From Agromyces aurantiacus (lineage in GTDB: Bacteria; Actinomycetota; Actinomycetes; Actinomycetales; Microbacteriaceae): DNA of 64,000 bases. The position numbers and the translations under genes were made by a program. The stretch lies in assembly GCF_016907355.1 (NCBI RefSeq), contig NZ_JAFBBW010000001.1, positions 744,001 to 808,000 on the forward strand, in the 5' to 3' direction. Under the pieces are notes generated by a model. That model had not been told where the DNA came from, made no database searches, and was given only the letters and a program-made list of their open reading frames with translations. Positions 63,143 through 64,000 of this stretch are shown here, piece by piece; within the stretch, counting starts at the first letter, position 1, and the number at the start of each line of letters is the position of its first letter.

Positions 63143-63180
63143 GCTCCGGGCCGGATGCCTCACCGCATCCGGCCCGGAGC
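63143..63180 (+). terminator. malE-malF intergenic hairpin
   Basis: Perfect 16-bp stem (GCTCCGGGCCGGATGC and complement) with a 6-nt loop and no T-tract, 9 nt after malE. It probably protects the 3' end of malE mRNA or partly terminates, so that more binding protein than permease is made. Confidence 0.75.
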
Positions 63181-63220
63181 CGTCGCGTTCCCAGTACCGC
63201 GCCACGAGAAGAGCGAGCAG

Positions 63221-64000
63221 ATGAGCATCACGACTGACGAGGACGTCACGGCCGAGTCCGTGCCGCCGCCCACGAAGCGGCAGCGACGGGCGGCATCGAT
63301 CGCGGATGCCGCATCCGGCGGTCTCCGCACCATCCTGATCAAGATGGTGCTCATCGGCATCGTCGACGCGATCGCGCTCTACGCGATCTTCATCCTCGCG
63401 CTGCAGCAGGACTGGATCGTCCTCGGCGTCGTGGCGGTCGTCACGGCGATCGTCAACTGGATCTACTTCTCACGGCGGAAGCTCCCGGCCAAGTACCTCA
63501 CGCCGGGCGTCATCTTCCTCGTGCTCTTCCAGGTGTTCGTGGTCGTGTACACCGGCTACATCGCCTTCACCAACTACGGGACCGGTCACAACGGCTCGAA
63601 GGAGCAGGCGGTCAGCTCGCTGATGGCCGCGTCCCTCGAGCGGGTGCCCGACTCGCCCACCTACGGCGTCACCGTCGTCGACCAGCTCGGGACCCTCGGC
63701 CTGCTCGTCACCGATCCCGACGGCGAGGTCAGCGTCGGCACGAACGAGCAGCCGCTGCAGGAGGTGCAGGGCGCCGAGCTCGAGAACGGCAAGGCCGTCG
63801 CGGTCGACGGCTGGACCTCCCTCAGCTTCCAGGACGTCATCGCGCGCACCGACGAGATCACGGAGCTCGCGGTGCCGTTCTCCGACGATCCGAACGACGG
63901 CGCCATCCGCACGCCCGACGGCTCGAACGGCTACCTCTACACCTCGACGCTCGAGTACGACGAGGCCGCGGGCACCATGACCGACCTGACCAGCGGCACG
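63221..64000 (+). CDS. malF: Maltose ABC transporter permease MalF (partial)
   Basis: The first 260 residues; the gene runs past the window end. A basic, Pro-containing N-terminal tail (about 1-35) is followed by three hydrophobic helices (about 38-57, 61-82 and 92-115, ending VVYTGYIAFTNYG). A long polar extracytoplasmic segment rich in Asp, Glu and Thr then follows. This matches MalF proteins, whose large P2 loop contacts the binding protein. ATG 63221 has GAAGAGCGAG upstream. Confidence 0.88.
   Translation, partial: MSITTDEDVTAESVPPPTKRQRRAASIADAASGGLRTILIKMVLIGIVDAIALYAIFILALQQDWIVLGVVAVVTAIVNWIYFSRRKLPAKYLTPGVIFLVLFQVFVVVYTGYIAFTNYGTGHNGSKEQAVSSLMAASLERVPDSPTYGVTVVDQLGTLGLLVTDPDGEVSVGTNEQPLQEVQGAELENGKAVAVDGWTSLSFQDVIARTDEITELAVPFSDDPNDGAIRTPDGSNGYLYTSTLEYDEAAGTMTDLTSGT

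Overview
The window is 64 kb of very GC-rich chromosome from a Gram-positive actinobacterium, most likely a member of the Microbacteriaceae (Agromyces/Microbacterium-like). The signs are the codon usage, the abundance of GTG starts, a complete menaquinone pathway, a Tad (Flp) pilus locus, several actinobacterial small-protein families, and many genes whose start codon lies 6-7 nt after a TANNNT box (leaderless-type promoters). I see no phage, insertion sequence, CRISPR array or rRNA; one tRNA (Tyr) is present.

Layout. 1-3.5 kb: a palindromic repeat array, a large AAA-ATPase/LuxR regulator and two small genes. 3.6-12 kb: divergent secreted starch enzymes, a GH13 alpha-amylase with two starch-binding modules and a 2012-residue amylase-pullulanase fusion, sharing a control region with a LacI-type operator. 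12-29.5 kb: the menaquinone region, with menC, menB, menE, menA, menD, menF and menG plus the long-chain polyprenyl diphosphate synthase and a ferredoxin-NADP reductase, interrupted by an MFS exporter/MarR pair, PPK2 and small conserved genes. 29.9-38 kb: prepilin peptidase, Flp pilin, TadE, TadG, RcpC/CpaB, TadZ/CpaE, TadA, TadB and TadC. 38-43.5 kb: a hydrolase, a frameshifted endonuclease-like gene, YajQ, a lipoprotein serine hydrolase and a FAD oxidoreductase. 43.6-53.5 kb: an alpha-galactoside locus (GH13 glucosidase, ABC permeases, binding protein, GH36 alpha-galactosidase, ROK regulator) and a LacI regulator. 53.7-59.7 kb: a PH-domain protein, tRNA-Tyr, an inositol-monophosphatase-family enzyme, a long M23 peptidase and a DUF559/AbiEi-like protein. 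59.9-64 kb: an alpha-glucosidase divergent from malE and malF; malF runs off the window.

How it fits together. Secreted amylase and amylopullulanase would degrade starch or glycogen outside the cell. The MalE/MalF transporter would import maltodextrins and the intracellular GH13 enzyme would hydrolyse them. Sites matching TGNAANCGNTTNCA occur in both the 5.9-kb and 61.7-kb control regions, so one LacI-family regulator could coordinate the two loci. The second sugar locus pairs GH36 with its own transporter.

The most unusual content is between genes. At least four sequence-unrelated families of inverted repeats occur, most of them shortly downstream of a stop codon. They include a 46-nt nested palindrome found in two tandem arrays 52 kb apart, and a 64-nt element that flanks the DUF559-like gene on both sides.
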